DNA of 64,000 nt, taken from the NCBI GenBank assembly GCA_964651475.1, contig CAZYXV010000005.1:1-64000 (forward strand), read 5' to 3'. This DNA comes from JBGSMF01 sp964651475 (GTDB lineage: Bacteria; Chloroflexota; Anaerolineae; Fen-1058). Each line of letters starts with the position of its first letter. Position 1 is the stretch's first letter. The notes beneath the pieces were generated by a model. That model was not told where the DNA came from. It saw only the letters and a program-made list of their open reading frames with translations, and did not search any database. The position numbers and the translations under genes are program-made. Shown piece after piece: positions 7,773 to 16,938 of the stretch.

Positions 7773-7802
7773 TTGTTTAAAGTGTTTATATTGTGGTATA
7801 CT
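7773..7802 (+). promoter_or_regulatory. second possible promoter P2
   Basis: TTGTTT at 7773-7778, an 18-base spacer and TATACT at 7797-7802. It overlaps an alternative GTG start at 7793 of the next gene, which argues for the later start. Confidence 0.35.
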
Positions 7803-7822
7803 TGCACCAGGTAAGGTCCAAA

Positions 7823-8080
7823 GTGCACCAGCAGTTGATTGACACGTGGGCAGACCGCTTGAAGCGCTGGGGGCTTGTAGATGTAACACAAATGCTCTTG
7901 CCAGTCCTCAAGCCAATTGGCCTGTTGGCCGGTCAAATGCTGTGGATAGGACAACCTGTGGCAAGAGGGCTGCTCGACGAAACATTATGGGTTGAGTTAG
8001 CATTGTTGCTGGAAGACCCAGATGCCCTGGCCGGATTGGAGCAGCGATTAAAGTTAGATAATACTCCCCCCGCACAGTGA
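7823..8080 (+). CDS. short conserved-looking protein of unknown function, first gene of the block
   Basis: About 85 residues, amphipathic, mostly helical, with no clear membrane span and no cysteine motif. GTG 7823 is preceded by AGGTAAGG (7809-7816). GTG 7793 is also in frame but lies inside a possible -10 element. It is 15 bases before the next gene and on the same strand as the following membrane-protein genes, so it is probably part of that operon. No family recognised. Confidence 0.55.
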   Translation: MHQQLIDTWADRLKRWGLVDVTQMLLPVLKPIGLLAGQMLWIGQPVARGLLDETLWVELALLLEDPDALAGLEQRLKLDNTPPAQ

Positions 8081-8095
8081 AAGGCAAGCAGAACC

Positions 8096-8857
8096 ATGCC
8101 AATCAACTCGACACTTCAGGTCACGCTTGTGCTTTTGGCGCTGGTGTTATTTTTTGTTCTGCTCACGATCCTTTTCCGGGCAGCGTTGGCGCGCAGCGGG
8201 AGAGGGATACCGTTGCGCCCCATAACGGCTTATCAGGCCATCCCGCGCTTGCAAGGCCGGTCTATCGAAACAGGGCAGACCCTGCACGTGTCGCTTGGAA
8301 CGTCTGGTATTGGCGGCGCAGACACGGCCTCAACCCTGGCCGGCCTGATTACCCTGGAGACGCTCACCGACGAAGCGGTAGCCAGTGATTCCCCCCCCAT
8401 CATCACCGTATCCGACCCGAGCGCGATGATTTTGGCGCAAGATGCGCTTCGCCGCTCGTACGTTCGCCAGCACAATGCCGCCGCGTACGATCCTCGTTCC
8501 GTGCGCTTTGCCGCCGCCGCGCCCATCCCATACGCCGTGGCCGCGATGGATGTATTGGCTCACGATCAAACGATGGCCAGCGTCACCGTTGGCGCGTTCG
8601 GCGCCGAAGCGGCGCTGATGGTTGAAGAGGGAGGGCGGCGCGGCGTGACGCAGGTGGTCGGCACATCGGACGCCGCCGCCATACCGCTGGTGTACCCGTC
8701 CTCCGACCACTTGTTGGTGGGCGAAGAAATGTTTGTAGCGGGGGCCTATATCGGAACAGACGGAAGGCGGCTGTCCAGCATCATCGTACAAGATGTGGCG
8801 CGCTGGTTGATCGTGCTGGCCATTCTACTCGGCGCGGTCGGCGCGCTGTTCAAGTAG
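8096..8857 (+). CDS. membrane protein resembling DUF6754
   Basis: 253 residues. A transmembrane helix sits at each end (about 9-29 and 232-252) with a ~200-residue soluble domain between them. The domain is rich in small residues and has segments such as HVSLGTSGIGGADTAS and GVTQVVGTSDAAAIP. This two-helix layout and its place near a MutL-like ATPase match a family of Chloroflexota proteins I associate with DUF6754, though I cannot verify that by search. Function unknown. It forms one transcription unit with its neighbours. Confidence 0.65.
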   Translation: MPINSTLQVTLVLLALVLFFVLLTILFRAALARSGRGIPLRPITAYQAIPRLQGRSIETGQTLHVSLGTSGIGGADTASTLAGLITLETLTDEAVASDSPPIITVSDPSAMILAQDALRRSYVRQHNAAAYDPRSVRFAAAAPIPYAVAAMDVLAHDQTMASVTVGAFGAEAALMVEEGGRRGVTQVVGTSDAAAIPLVYPSSDHLLVGEEMFVAGAYIGTDGRRLSSIIVQDVARWLIVLAILLGAVGALFK

Positions 8858-8872
8858 CAAGGATGTAAGAAC

Positions 8873-9568
8873 GTGGATTTCCTGAAACGCATCTTACCTA
8901 CAGTTTTGACTATGGTGATAGGATTTTTCACGTTAGTAATGTTTTTCTTGCCCAGCCTGCCTATGGGGCAGACGGAAGACGTTTTGCTCGTGCGCGCCCA
9001 TTGGATGGAGTTAGCTGTTGTCATAGTGGCATTTGGCATGATACTGGGCATGCCTAACCTGTTACTGGTTCATTGGGGGCGTGTCATTCACCTGCGGCGG
9101 GGTTGGTTTTTTAGCCTCGTGACCTTTCTCTCGGCCTGGGTGGTAATGGGTATTTCTGCATGGGATGTGGCTATGGCGTGGCCAGGACGCCTTGAGATGC
9201 TTTCCGCGCAAGGCGTTGCCGGCCCCGGCATGACGTGGGTCTATCAGTTTGTGTTGTACCCGCTGCAATCCAGCTTTACGGCGCTGTTGGCCTTTTTACT
9301 CGCATTTGCGGCCTATCGCACACTGCGCCTGCGGCGGGGAATTGGCGCGTTGCTCTTTCTCGGCGCGGCGCTGATTGTGCTGACTGTTCAAGCCGTATCC
9401 GGGATGGCATATTTGCCGGGCATGGGGATAGTGATGTGGGTTCATGACCGGCTAGTCAATGTGTGGGCTACGGCGGGGTTACGGGGCGTGTTGCTGGGCA
9501 TTGCCCTGGGCACCCTGGCTACGGCCACGCGGGTGCTGATCGGGTTTGACCGCCCGGCCAGCGAGTGA
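8873..9568 (+). CDS. polytopic membrane protein of unknown function
   Basis: 231 residues with about six hydrophobic spans (roughly 8-27, 42-62, 77-97, 121-146, 155-175, 200-220). GTG 8873 follows AAGGA (8860-8864). No catalytic or transport motif is visible. It lies 15 bases after the DUF6754-like gene and 31 before the zinc-ribbon gene, so it is probably co-transcribed with them. Confidence 0.65.
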   Translation: MDFLKRILPTVLTMVIGFFTLVMFFLPSLPMGQTEDVLLVRAHWMELAVVIVAFGMILGMPNLLLVHWGRVIHLRRGWFFSLVTFLSAWVVMGISAWDVAMAWPGRLEMLSAQGVAGPGMTWVYQFVLYPLQSSFTALLAFLLAFAAYRTLRLRRGIGALLFLGAALIVLTVQAVSGMAYLPGMGIVMWVHDRLVNVWATAGLRGVLLGIALGTLATATRVLIGFDRPASE

Positions 9569-9599
9569 TACACGTACAGAGCGCAAAGCGAACGACGTT

Positions 9600-12525
9600 A
9601 TGATTTACTGTCCAAAGTGTGGTGCGGCTAACCGAGACGCGAGCAAGTTCTGCAATGATTGCGGAACTAAATTACCTGGCGCTTCTGGGCTGCGTTGCCC
9701 AATGTGCGGCAAAATGAATCCGCTGGGCAATGTTCATTGTGATGGGTGCAGCGCTCGCCTGGTGCCGCTTACGGCGCAGTCCCAGGCGGCCCAAGAACCG
9801 CCGCCCGAAACGCCGGTGCCACTCATTAAAGGCTTCTCTTTGCCTACCAAGCCTCGAGGTGAAGAAGCCGCCGAGCCGCCATCCGAAGAGACCGCTGATT
9901 GGTTGAGCCGGATGCGGCAAAGCGTACCCGGCGCGCCTGAATCCGCCCCATCTGAAGAACCGCCGCTTGCCGAACCTCCCGACTGGTTGAGCCGGATGCG
10001 GCAGAGCGCGCCAGAGCCGGCTCCGCCCGAACCCTCCCCCGCGCCTCAAGAAGCGCCTGCCGAGCAGGCTCCCGATTGGTTGCGCAAACTACGTTCCACT
10101 GCATCCAAAAAAGCTGTATCCACTCCTGGTCAAGCCTCAGATTTGCGCAGGCCTACTCCTGCTGAAAAGCTGCCCACGGCTGAACCGGCTTCCGAGTTGC
10201 CAGATTGGCTGCAGAGAATGGCGCCGCCGGCCGAGCCGGAGCCGCCCACAGCTGAGCCGGTTTCCGAATTGCCAGACTGGCTGCAGAGAATGGCGCCGCC
10301 GGCCGAGCCAGCCAAGCCATCTGCGGTGGAACCGGCTTCCGAATTGCCAGATTGGCTGCGCGAGANNNNNNNNNNNNNNNNNNNNNNNNNNNNNNNNNNN
10401 NNNNNNNNNNNNNNNNNNNNNNNNNNNNNNNNNNNNNNNNNNNNNNNNNNNNNNNNNNNNNNNNNTGGCGCCGCCGGCCGAGCCAAAGCCATCTGTGGCA
10501 GAACCATCTTCCGAGTTGCCGGATTGGCTGCAGGGGATGGCGCCGCCGGCCGAGCCAAAGCCATCTGTGGCAGAACCATCTTCCGAGTTGCCAGACTGGC
10601 TGCGCGAGATGGCGCCGCCGGCTGAGCCGGCCAAGCCACCCGCGGCGGAACCGGCTTCCGAGTTGCCAGACTGGCTGCAGGGGATGGCGCCGCCGGCTGA
10701 GCCAGCCAAGCCATCTGCGGTGGAACCGGCTTCCGAGTTGCCGGATTGGCTGCGCGAGATGGCGCCGCCTGCGGGTCCAGAGCCGCCTGCGGCCGCTGCC
10801 CCTTCCGTTGAAACGCCTGACTGGCTACAAGATATTTCTCAGGCTCCTATCGCAGCGCCGGGTGGCGAGGCCGAAATTCCAGATTGGTTGCGCGATGTAA
10901 GCGCTCCATTACCGCCAGTAGAGCAGCCGCCAGAGCTTGAACCTTCTGGCATGCCCGATTTTGAGCCAGCGGGGGTGCCTGATTGGTTGAAGGGTGTATC
11001 GCCGCCATTCACAGCGCCGGAAGCTCGAGTTGGAGAAGCGCCGCCGCTCACCCCTCTTGCTGCAGAAGGGTTGCCTGACTGGTTGAGAGGGATGGCGCCG
11101 CCGTCCGCGCCGGAAAAAGCGCCTGTTGCCGAGCAGCCCATACCAGAATTGCCTGATTGGATCAAGGAAAAGGTGCGCCCGCCTGAGAGCGCGGCGCTGC
11201 CTGCAGAGGAAGAAGAAATCCTGCCCTCGGTCGTGCCGCTGTCTACAGAACAGTTGCCTGCCTGGCTGCAAGAAATGAAGGCGAGCGCGCCCCCGCGCGC
11301 GACAGGGGAGCAGGCTGCTCCGGCGCCAGGGGCTGGCCCTCTGGGGATGGGAGAAGAGAGTGGATTGCCGGCCTGGATCGAAGCTCTACGTCCAAAAGAG
11401 CTGACCCCCGGTGGAGCCGTCGAAGAACCGCAAGCCGTCAGCGAAGAGGTAGAGGGTATTCTGGCCGGCTTGCGTGACACATTGCCGGTGGCGGCCGTTG
11501 CCGGGCAAACACTCGGCAGCGGTGTCTCTTTGCAATTTGAAGTGCCGGCCGGCGCGCTATCACGCGCCGGCATGTTCAACGAAGTGCTGACGCACGGGGT
11601 AGGCGCACTGGTGCGGCGAGGCGGCGAAAGCCGCGTGCAAAAATTGTGGGGGCCTACCCAACGCCTGTTTGTGTTTTTCCTGGTCCTGTTGGCGGTGGTG
11701 GCGCCCCAGATACCGGCAGTGCACGAGACGTTGGTTGCCTCCGTCGGACAGCCGGCGTTTTCGGATGCCGGGCAGCAAGTTCAAAAACAAATCAACCAGT
11801 TGCCAGAAGGTGTGCCTGTATTGGTGTCGTTCGATTACGATCCCACGCAGGCCGGAGAAATGGATGTTGTGGCGCGCGCCGTGCTTGAGCACCTGATCGC
11901 GCGCAAAGCGCGCATCCTGGCTGTCAGTACGTATCCCGTCGGCCCGGCCACGGCGCAGGCGTTGTGGACAGATATCATTAGCGGCACAGGTCGAGATTCG
12001 GCCGGTGGATTTGTGAACCTTGGATATATACCCGGCCAGGCCGTTGGCGTGCAAATGATTTCGTCGCTCGATTGGGAGCGCGCGGCGCGCACCGACTTTA
12101 CTGGCGCGGCGTTGGCGGGCGCAGACCAGCCAGCGTTGCTGGAAGGCGTGAATTCGCTTCGGGATGTCAGCCTGATCGTCGAATTGGCTGCCACACCCGA
12201 TAGCGTGCGGTGGTGGGTCGAACAACTGGCGGCTCAACCGCAGGCCCCGCCGTTGGTGGCGGGCGTGAGCGCCATGGCGGCCCCCATGTCGCGCCCCTAT
12301 CTATCGGGCAAGCGCACGGCGCAGCCCGCCGTACCGCAACTATCCGGGCTGATCAATGGGATGCCGGAGGCTTTGGCGTATTTGTCCACGCAGCCCGGCG
12401 TCGCGCCGCCCGCAGACTACTTGCAAACATTCGAGTCGCTCGTATTGGCCAGCCTTGCGCTGGGCGCCTTGATCGTCGTTGGCAACACAGTCCAGTTGCT
12501 CGCGCAACTGAGGAGACGCCGATGA
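9600..12525 (+). CDS. double-zinc-ribbon, PDWL-repeat membrane protein (interrupted by assembly gap)
   Basis: Starts MIYCPKCG with two zinc ribbons: C4/C7-C18/C21 and C33/C36-C47/C50. A long Pro/Glu-rich region follows, with a short helix motif E-L-P-D-W-L-(Q/R)-x-M repeated about 17 times (six before and eleven after the N run). Then come a transmembrane helix (near 11660-11720), a ~230-residue soluble domain, and a final helix before RRRR. The frame before the 100-N gap (frame 3) and after it (frame 1) differ, so the N count is not the true gap length and the product length is unknown. The last codons overlap the next gene (ATGA). Tandem linear motifs joined by flexible linkers suggest a scaffold that binds many copies of a partner. 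That is inference. Confidence 0.75.
9894..11290 (+). repeat. PDWL coding repeats
   Basis: Tandem units, most about 84 bases long, each encode a PDWL motif plus a MAPPAEP-type linker. Units between 10186 and 10770 are nearly identical at the DNA level and probably caused the assembly break. Units outside that zone are diverged, so the array is old at its edges and recently expanded in the centre. Confidence 0.75.
10366..10465. other. assembly gap (100 N)
   Basis: Exactly 100 unknown bases inside near-identical repeats. The reading frame on the two sides does not match across 100 bases, so this is a placeholder of unknown real size. Confidence 0.98.
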
Positions 12526-13199
12526 GTATTCCATTGAGCGCCGATCTGATTGGCATGGTGGCCGCGGCCTTTCTGACGTTGTGCGTGTTCAGCTATTTGT
12601 TAGGCGACAACTTTTTGTATCGGCTGGCGGCGGCGATATTGGTGGGGGGTGGAGCGGCGTTTGTATTCGCCGTGATGGTGTGCAATGTCTTGATGCCGCG
12701 CGTGTTCATCCCGTTGCTATCTGACCGTGAAGTGGATCGAATAGGATGGTCATTTGCGATGGCCGGCGCGCTCTTGGGCGCTTTGCTCATATTCAAGTGG
12801 TTTCCGCGCTGGGCGTGGGTGGGCAATTTCCCTATAGCCTATGTTTTGGGCGTGGGAGCGGGCGTGGCGGTGGGAGGCGCCGCGTTGGGCACGCTGTTTG
12901 CGCAGAGCCAGGCCGCGGCCTTGTCGCAAGGCAGCCAGATTCCTGTTCTTGACCCGCTGATTATGCTGGTGGTGACGCTAACGGTGTTCATCTCGTTTAC
13001 GTTTGTGGTGGGCGGCCAGCGTGGGCTGTCGGGCACTTATACGCGGCTAGTCAAGACCGTCTCAACTTTTGGCCGGGCCTGCCTGGCGGTTGCTTTTGGC
13101 GTGATTTTTGCCTCAGCTTATATCGCCAGCGTGAGCGTGCTGATCAGCCGCGTGCAATTTATAGTTAAGGTTATTAAACAGTTCGTTATCCTTCCCTGA
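12522..13199 (+). CDS. polytopic membrane protein of unknown function
   Basis: 225 residues with about six hydrophobic spans, several very Gly/Ala-rich (for example AYVLGVGAGVAVGGAALG). ATG 12522 overlaps the stop of the PDWL protein (ATGA), so the two are translationally coupled and probably function together. No conserved transporter or enzyme motif is evident. Confidence 0.7.
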   Translation: MSIPLSADLIGMVAAAFLTLCVFSYLLGDNFLYRLAAAILVGGGAAFVFAVMVCNVLMPRVFIPLLSDREVDRIGWSFAMAGALLGALLIFKWFPRWAWVGNFPIAYVLGVGAGVAVGGAALGTLFAQSQAAALSQGSQIPVLDPLIMLVVTLTVFISFTFVVGGQRGLSGTYTRLVKTVSTFGRACLAVAFGVIFASAYIASVSVLISRVQFIVKVIKQFVILP

Positions 13200-13214
13200 T
13201 TGATCGTTATCGGA

Positions 13215-13260
13215 CAACCATAACCATGATCATAACCATAACCATAACCATAATCATACC
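13215..13260. repeat. CATAAC microsatellite
   Basis: Six-base units of the CATAAC/CATGAT type repeated about seven times between the membrane-protein gene and the MutL-like gene. It lies 28 bases before the start codon, in the 5' untranslated part. Length variation here could change spacing but not reading frame. Confidence 0.75.
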
Positions 13261-13287
13261 AGGCGCGAGCCGCACCATTGAGGTTAG

Positions 13288-15114
13288 ATGAGCGAACAGG
13301 TTCGTGAAGTCCGTATTGATTCTATCCTGGCTATTGACCTGGGGAGCGTGATGACCAAGGCCGTGCTCGTGACGCGCGTCGAGGGCACGTATCGCTTTGT
13401 CGCCCGCGCCGAAGCGCCCACGACTATCGAACATCCGTGGTCCGACGTGCACGCCGGCGTCTATCACGCGATTGGGAACCTGGCTGCGCTGACCGGGCGT
13501 GAATTGCTGGATAAAGATAGTAACTTGATCACGCCCGAAAGATCCGACGGCAGCGGCGTAGATGCGTGTGTGTTGACGACGAGCGCCGCCGCTCCCCTGC
13601 GCGTTGTTTTGGTTGGATTGTCGCCAGACCTGAGCATCGCCAGCTTGCAGCGGGCGGTGTCGAGCATATACGCCCAGGTGATAGATGTTGTCTCCCGCGC
13701 TGGTTACGTGGATGGCCGCGTGGTGTACCAGACGGAAGAGGATCGCGTGCGGCGCATTTTCCAGGCTCGTCCCGACGTGATTTGCGTGGCCGGCGGGACA
13801 GACGGCGGCGCAGAAACGCCCGTGTTGGAGCTGGTGGAATCTGTGACTCTGGCCGCGTCGCTGCTCGAGTCAGCATCCAAACCCACCATCATTTTTTCCG
13901 GCAATGCGAACTTGCGCCCCAGAGTGACCGAGACTGTTGGCGCCGAAGCCGAGTTGCGCGTGGCGGATAACGTGCGCCCCAGCGTAGACGTGGAAAGTCT
14001 CGGGTCATTGAAAAACGAGCTAGAGTCGCTGTACCAGATCAACAAAATCAGCCAAATCGCCGGCTATGGCGCGGTTGAACAGTGGACGAATTTGCCGGCC
14101 CTGCCTACCGCGTCGGCGATTGGGCACGTGGCGCAATATCTCAGCCTGGAGGATCCGCGCAAGGGCGTGTTGGCCGTTGACGTGGGCGGCGCGTCTACGA
14201 CTATCGCGGCGGCGCGCGGTGGGCGGCTGACGCTGACGGTGCGCAGCGATTTGGGCGCGGCGTATGGCGCGCGCGGCGTGTTGACGGCGCGCGGCCTGGA
14301 GGCCATTGCGAACTGGCTGCCAATAGAGGTCAGCCCCAGCGAGATCGAGGCTGTGGTGGCTCGCCAAGAGTTATATCCCGCCAGCGTCCCTTTCGAAGTA
14401 GCCGAGCTGCGGGTTCAACAGGCGATTGCCCGCGAAGCGTTGCGCGCGGCGTTGGTGTCTGCGCGGGCGACCTGGCCGCCGGACCTGGTTGGCGCTTATC
14501 CTGGCATTTTGCCTTACCTCGAGCCAATCATTGGCAGCGGCAGCATTTTGGGGCACGCTCCTCGCGCCGGGCAGGCAGCGCTCATGCTATTGGATGCGCT
14601 GGAGCCGGTTGGCGTCACGACGCTTGTGTTGGATACGTATGGCCTGATGCCGGCGCTGGGCGCAACAGCCGCGATTCAGCCATTGGCTGCTGTGCAAGCT
14701 TTGGGCAGCGTGCCGGTCCAATCGGCGGGCGGCGCTCAAGACGATAAAGCCTTGCCGGGAGCGGGCGGCCTGGTCACATTGGCGACGGTGATCGCGCCCA
14801 TTGTCGGGCGGCCGCGCCCGGGCAAGCGGATTATGACGGTCAAGGTCTCGTCGTTGGGAGAGCTGGAGGTCAGAGACGGTTCGCTGGAAGTGTGGCCATT
14901 GCAGGCCGGCGAGACGGCCGTGTTGGAGATGCGCCCAGATAAAGACGTAGACGTGGGGCGCGGCGGACCGGGCCGGGGCGGCAAACCGCTCAAGGTGCAA
15001 GGCGGCCTGGTGGGGTTGGTTGTAGATGCGCGGGGGCGGCCACTGCAGTTGCCGTCCGATCCCGTTTTGCGCCGCGAGCGCGTCCAGCAATGGTTGTGGG
15101 ATGTGGGCGCCTAG
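13288..15114 (+). CDS. MutL/GlmL-like ASKHA ATPase
   Basis: 608 residues. The phosphate loops of the actin/Hsp70/sugar-kinase fold are clear: LAIDLGSVMTKAVLV near residue 12 and GVLAVDVGGASTTIAAA near 292. These and the overall length match the 'glutamate mutase L' family (MutL/GlmL). In clostridia the mutL gene lies with the B12-dependent glutamate mutase subunit genes, but no mutase subunit is present here. In this setting the name is probably misleading, and the protein may energise a membrane-associated complex. The start ATG follows GAGG. It is separated by 27 bases from the next gene. Confidence 0.8.
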   Translation: MSEQVREVRIDSILAIDLGSVMTKAVLVTRVEGTYRFVARAEAPTTIEHPWSDVHAGVYHAIGNLAALTGRELLDKDSNLITPERSDGSGVDACVLTTSAAAPLRVVLVGLSPDLSIASLQRAVSSIYAQVIDVVSRAGYVDGRVVYQTEEDRVRRIFQARPDVICVAGGTDGGAETPVLELVESVTLAASLLESASKPTIIFSGNANLRPRVTETVGAEAELRVADNVRPSVDVESLGSLKNELESLYQINKISQIAGYGAVEQWTNLPALPTASAIGHVAQYLSLEDPRKGVLAVDVGGASTTIAAARGGRLTLTVRSDLGAAYGARGVLTARGLEAIANWLPIEVSPSEIEAVVARQELYPASVPFEVAELRVQQAIAREALRAALVSARATWPPDLVGAYPGILPYLEPIIGSGSILGHAPRAGQAALMLLDALEPVGVTTLVLDTYGLMPALGATAAIQPLAAVQALGSVPVQSAGGAQDDKALPGAGGLVTLATVIAPIVGRPRPGKRIMTVKVSSLGELEVRDGSLEVWPLQAGETAVLEMRPDKDVDVGRGGPGRGGKPLKVQGGLVGLVVDARGRPLQLPSDPVLRRERVQQWLWDVGA

Positions 15115-15141
15115 TGTGGGCGACTAGCGCAGGATGAATGC

Positions 15142-16221
15142 ATGGCAGAAGCAAACTTGACGTTTTATCCAAACGAAACGCACGTGATGCCGCTGGCGCT
15201 TCTTGCCCGCGAGCGCGTTTTGCCAGTGGCGGGCGAGATCCTGGTGCGCGCGGGTGAGCACGTCGAACCGACCCAGATCATTGCGCGCGCCAGGCAAACG
15301 CGCGATATGCGCATCGTGGACCTGGCGCGCCAGTTACGCATTGATCCCAAGCAGGTCGAGCGTTGTTTGAGCAAAAAATTGGGCGAGAACATTGCCGCCG
15401 GCGAGCCGATTGCAGTTCGCCCCGGGCTGATCAAACGAGTGGCGCGTTCCCCCGTGGATGGCACTATCCTGGCCGTGGGCGGCGGTCGAGTTTTGTTGGA
15501 GGTCGCGCCGGAGGAAATCGAGCTGCGCGCCTACGTCACCGGCACGGTGGTGGACGTCATGTCTAATTGGGGCGTGCGAATAGAAACGAGCGGCGCGTGG
15601 ATTCAGGCCGTGTGGGGGTGCGGCGGCGAAGATACAGGGGTGCTGCGCATGGTGGGGCGCAAGCCCGAAGACCCGCTGCGCGCCAAGTCTATTGACGTAG
15701 CGTGCCACGGCGCGATTGTAGTCAGCGGCGGGTGGATTGATCCTGGAGCTTTTGCCCAGGCCCAACAACTCCAGGTGCGCGGCTTGATTGCGGCGAGCAT
15801 GGATGGCGACCAGCGCAAGACGGCCGAAGCGTGTGGCTTTCCGGTGATCTTGACCGAAGGTTTTGGGCGCATGCCGATGAGCGCGCCGCTTTACCAGCTC
15901 TTGCAAAACCAGAACGGGCGCGAGGCGTGCATCAGCGGCGTCACGCGCACGCGCTTTGGCGCGACGCGCCCCGAGATCATTGTGCCGCTGCCGGTCGAAT
16001 CGCGCCCGGCTTTCCCGCCGCTGCCCGGCACGGCGCTGGCCGTGGGAATGCAGGTGCGCGTGACGCGCCCCCCGTATGCGGGGGCGATTGGCGTCGTAAA
16101 AGCGCTGCCGGCGCTGGCGCAGAGCCTGGAAAGCGGCGTGAAATTGCACGGCGCCGAGGTCGCCCTGCAGTCGGGCGATACGATTTTTGTGCCTCATGTT
16201 AACCTGGAGCTTTTGCGCTGA
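15142..16221 (+). CDS. KOW-motif-containing protein of unknown function
   Basis: 359 residues, soluble. The N-terminal part has a lipoyl/biotinyl-like beta segment (VARSPVDGTILAVGGGRVLLEV). The C-terminus holds a KOW-like loop (VRVTRPPYAGAIGVVKAL) typical of RNA- or protein-binding SH3 barrels such as those in NusG and L24. The middle carries a conserved-looking GGEDTGVLRMVGRKP. It directly follows the MutL-like ATPase and is likely its partner. Function unknown. Confidence 0.65.
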   Translation: MAEANLTFYPNETHVMPLALLARERVLPVAGEILVRAGEHVEPTQIIARARQTRDMRIVDLARQLRIDPKQVERCLSKKLGENIAAGEPIAVRPGLIKRVARSPVDGTILAVGGGRVLLEVAPEEIELRAYVTGTVVDVMSNWGVRIETSGAWIQAVWGCGGEDTGVLRMVGRKPEDPLRAKSIDVACHGAIVVSGGWIDPGAFAQAQQLQVRGLIAASMDGDQRKTAEACGFPVILTEGFGRMPMSAPLYQLLQNQNGREACISGVTRTRFGATRPEIIVPLPVESRPAFPPLPGTALAVGMQVRVTRPPYAGAIGVVKALPALAQSLESGVKLHGAEVALQSGDTIFVPHVNLELLR

Positions 16222-16273
16222 GCGTTTGACAGGGCGGCAAGGCTATTTCTGAAAAAGTGAATGGAGACATACA

Positions 16274-16855
16274 ATGAGCGAAGACCTCTACACCAATGAC
16301 ACTGTTGAAGAGGAAGGCGACGACGAAGCATCCAACCGCTGGTTTTTGTATATCATGATCGGGCTGGTTGGCTTGTTCGTATGTACGTTGGGAGTGATCC
16401 TGGTATACGCCTTCGTCCTGAAAGGTGGCCAGTCGTCCGTGGCGTCGGCAAATGCCACGACGATTGCCCATAACCTGACGGTGACGGCCGACATCGCCCT
16501 GGCGTCCCAGCCAACGGCCACTCCGCCGCCGAGCGATACGCCACTGCCGACGCACACGCCCGCGCCGCTTGTGACGAACACGCCAGTGGTGGTGACGCCA
16601 ACGCCCACGCCCACGCCAAGCAACACGCCTGGCCCGACTACGCCAACCTATACGCCGACCGCGTCGCCGACCGCGTCGCCGACGCCCAAGACCACCTCGA
16701 CCCAAAAACCGGCGTCTGTCTCGGCCACCGGCACGCCCGGCACGACGGGACAGATGGCCGACACGGGCGTGGGCGGGCTGGAACTGGTGCTGATGGCCGC
16801 CGGCCTGGTGGTGTTGCTGTTCATCGCCCGCCGGCTGCGCCTATCTCAACGCTAG
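16274..16855 (+). CDS. membrane protein with Thr/Pro-rich stalk and sortase-like C-terminal anchor
   Basis: 193 residues. An acidic N-terminal tail precedes a transmembrane helix (about 22-48). Then comes a ~90-residue Thr/Pro-rich extracellular stalk (repeats of TPTPTP, TASPTASP). The C-terminus is MADTGVGG, a hydrophobic span and a basic end (RRLRLSQR), the layout of an LPxTG-type sorting signal, with xxDTG in place of LPxTG. The stalk may be glycosylated. The RBS is weak (GGAGA then 9 bases). It is the last gene before the hairpin at 16866. Confidence 0.65.
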   Translation: MSEDLYTNDTVEEEGDDEASNRWFLYIMIGLVGLFVCTLGVILVYAFVLKGGQSSVASANATTIAHNLTVTADIALASQPTATPPPSDTPLPTHTPAPLVTNTPVVVTPTPTPTPSNTPGPTTPTYTPTASPTASPTPKTTSTQKPASVSATGTPGTTGQMADTGVGGLELVLMAAGLVVLLFIARRLRLSQR

Positions 16856-16865
16856 GTAAACAAAC

Positions 16866-16920
16866 AGGCAACAAGCTGGCAAGGCGGCAGCCCTGCTTAC
16901 TTGTTGCCTTGATGTTTTTT
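16866..16920 (+). terminator. Rho-independent-like terminator
   Basis: AGGCAACAAG (16866-16875) and CTTGTTGCCT (16900-16909) form a perfect 10-bp stem around a 24-base loop, followed by TTTTTT at 16915-16920. It closes the block that begins at 7823. Confidence 0.6.
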
Positions 16921-16938
16921 GTAAGTGGCGCAATAATC

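Noticed and set aside
10366..10465. Frameshift in the zinc-ribbon/PDWL gene
   Set aside because: The apparent frame change falls exactly on an N run of arbitrary length, so it is an assembly artefact.
10186..10790. CRISPR-like regular repeats
   Set aside because: The repeats are in frame, encode the PDWL motif with no unique spacers, and no cas genes are near.
13215..13260. Possible iteron or origin made of CATAAC repeats
   Set aside because: Units are only six bases, no DnaA boxes or replication gene are nearby; it is a microsatellite.
13288..15114. Glutamate fermentation via methylaspartate (from the MutL name)
   Set aside because: No mutase S/E subunit, methylaspartase or related gene in the window; the ATPase family is broader than that pathway.
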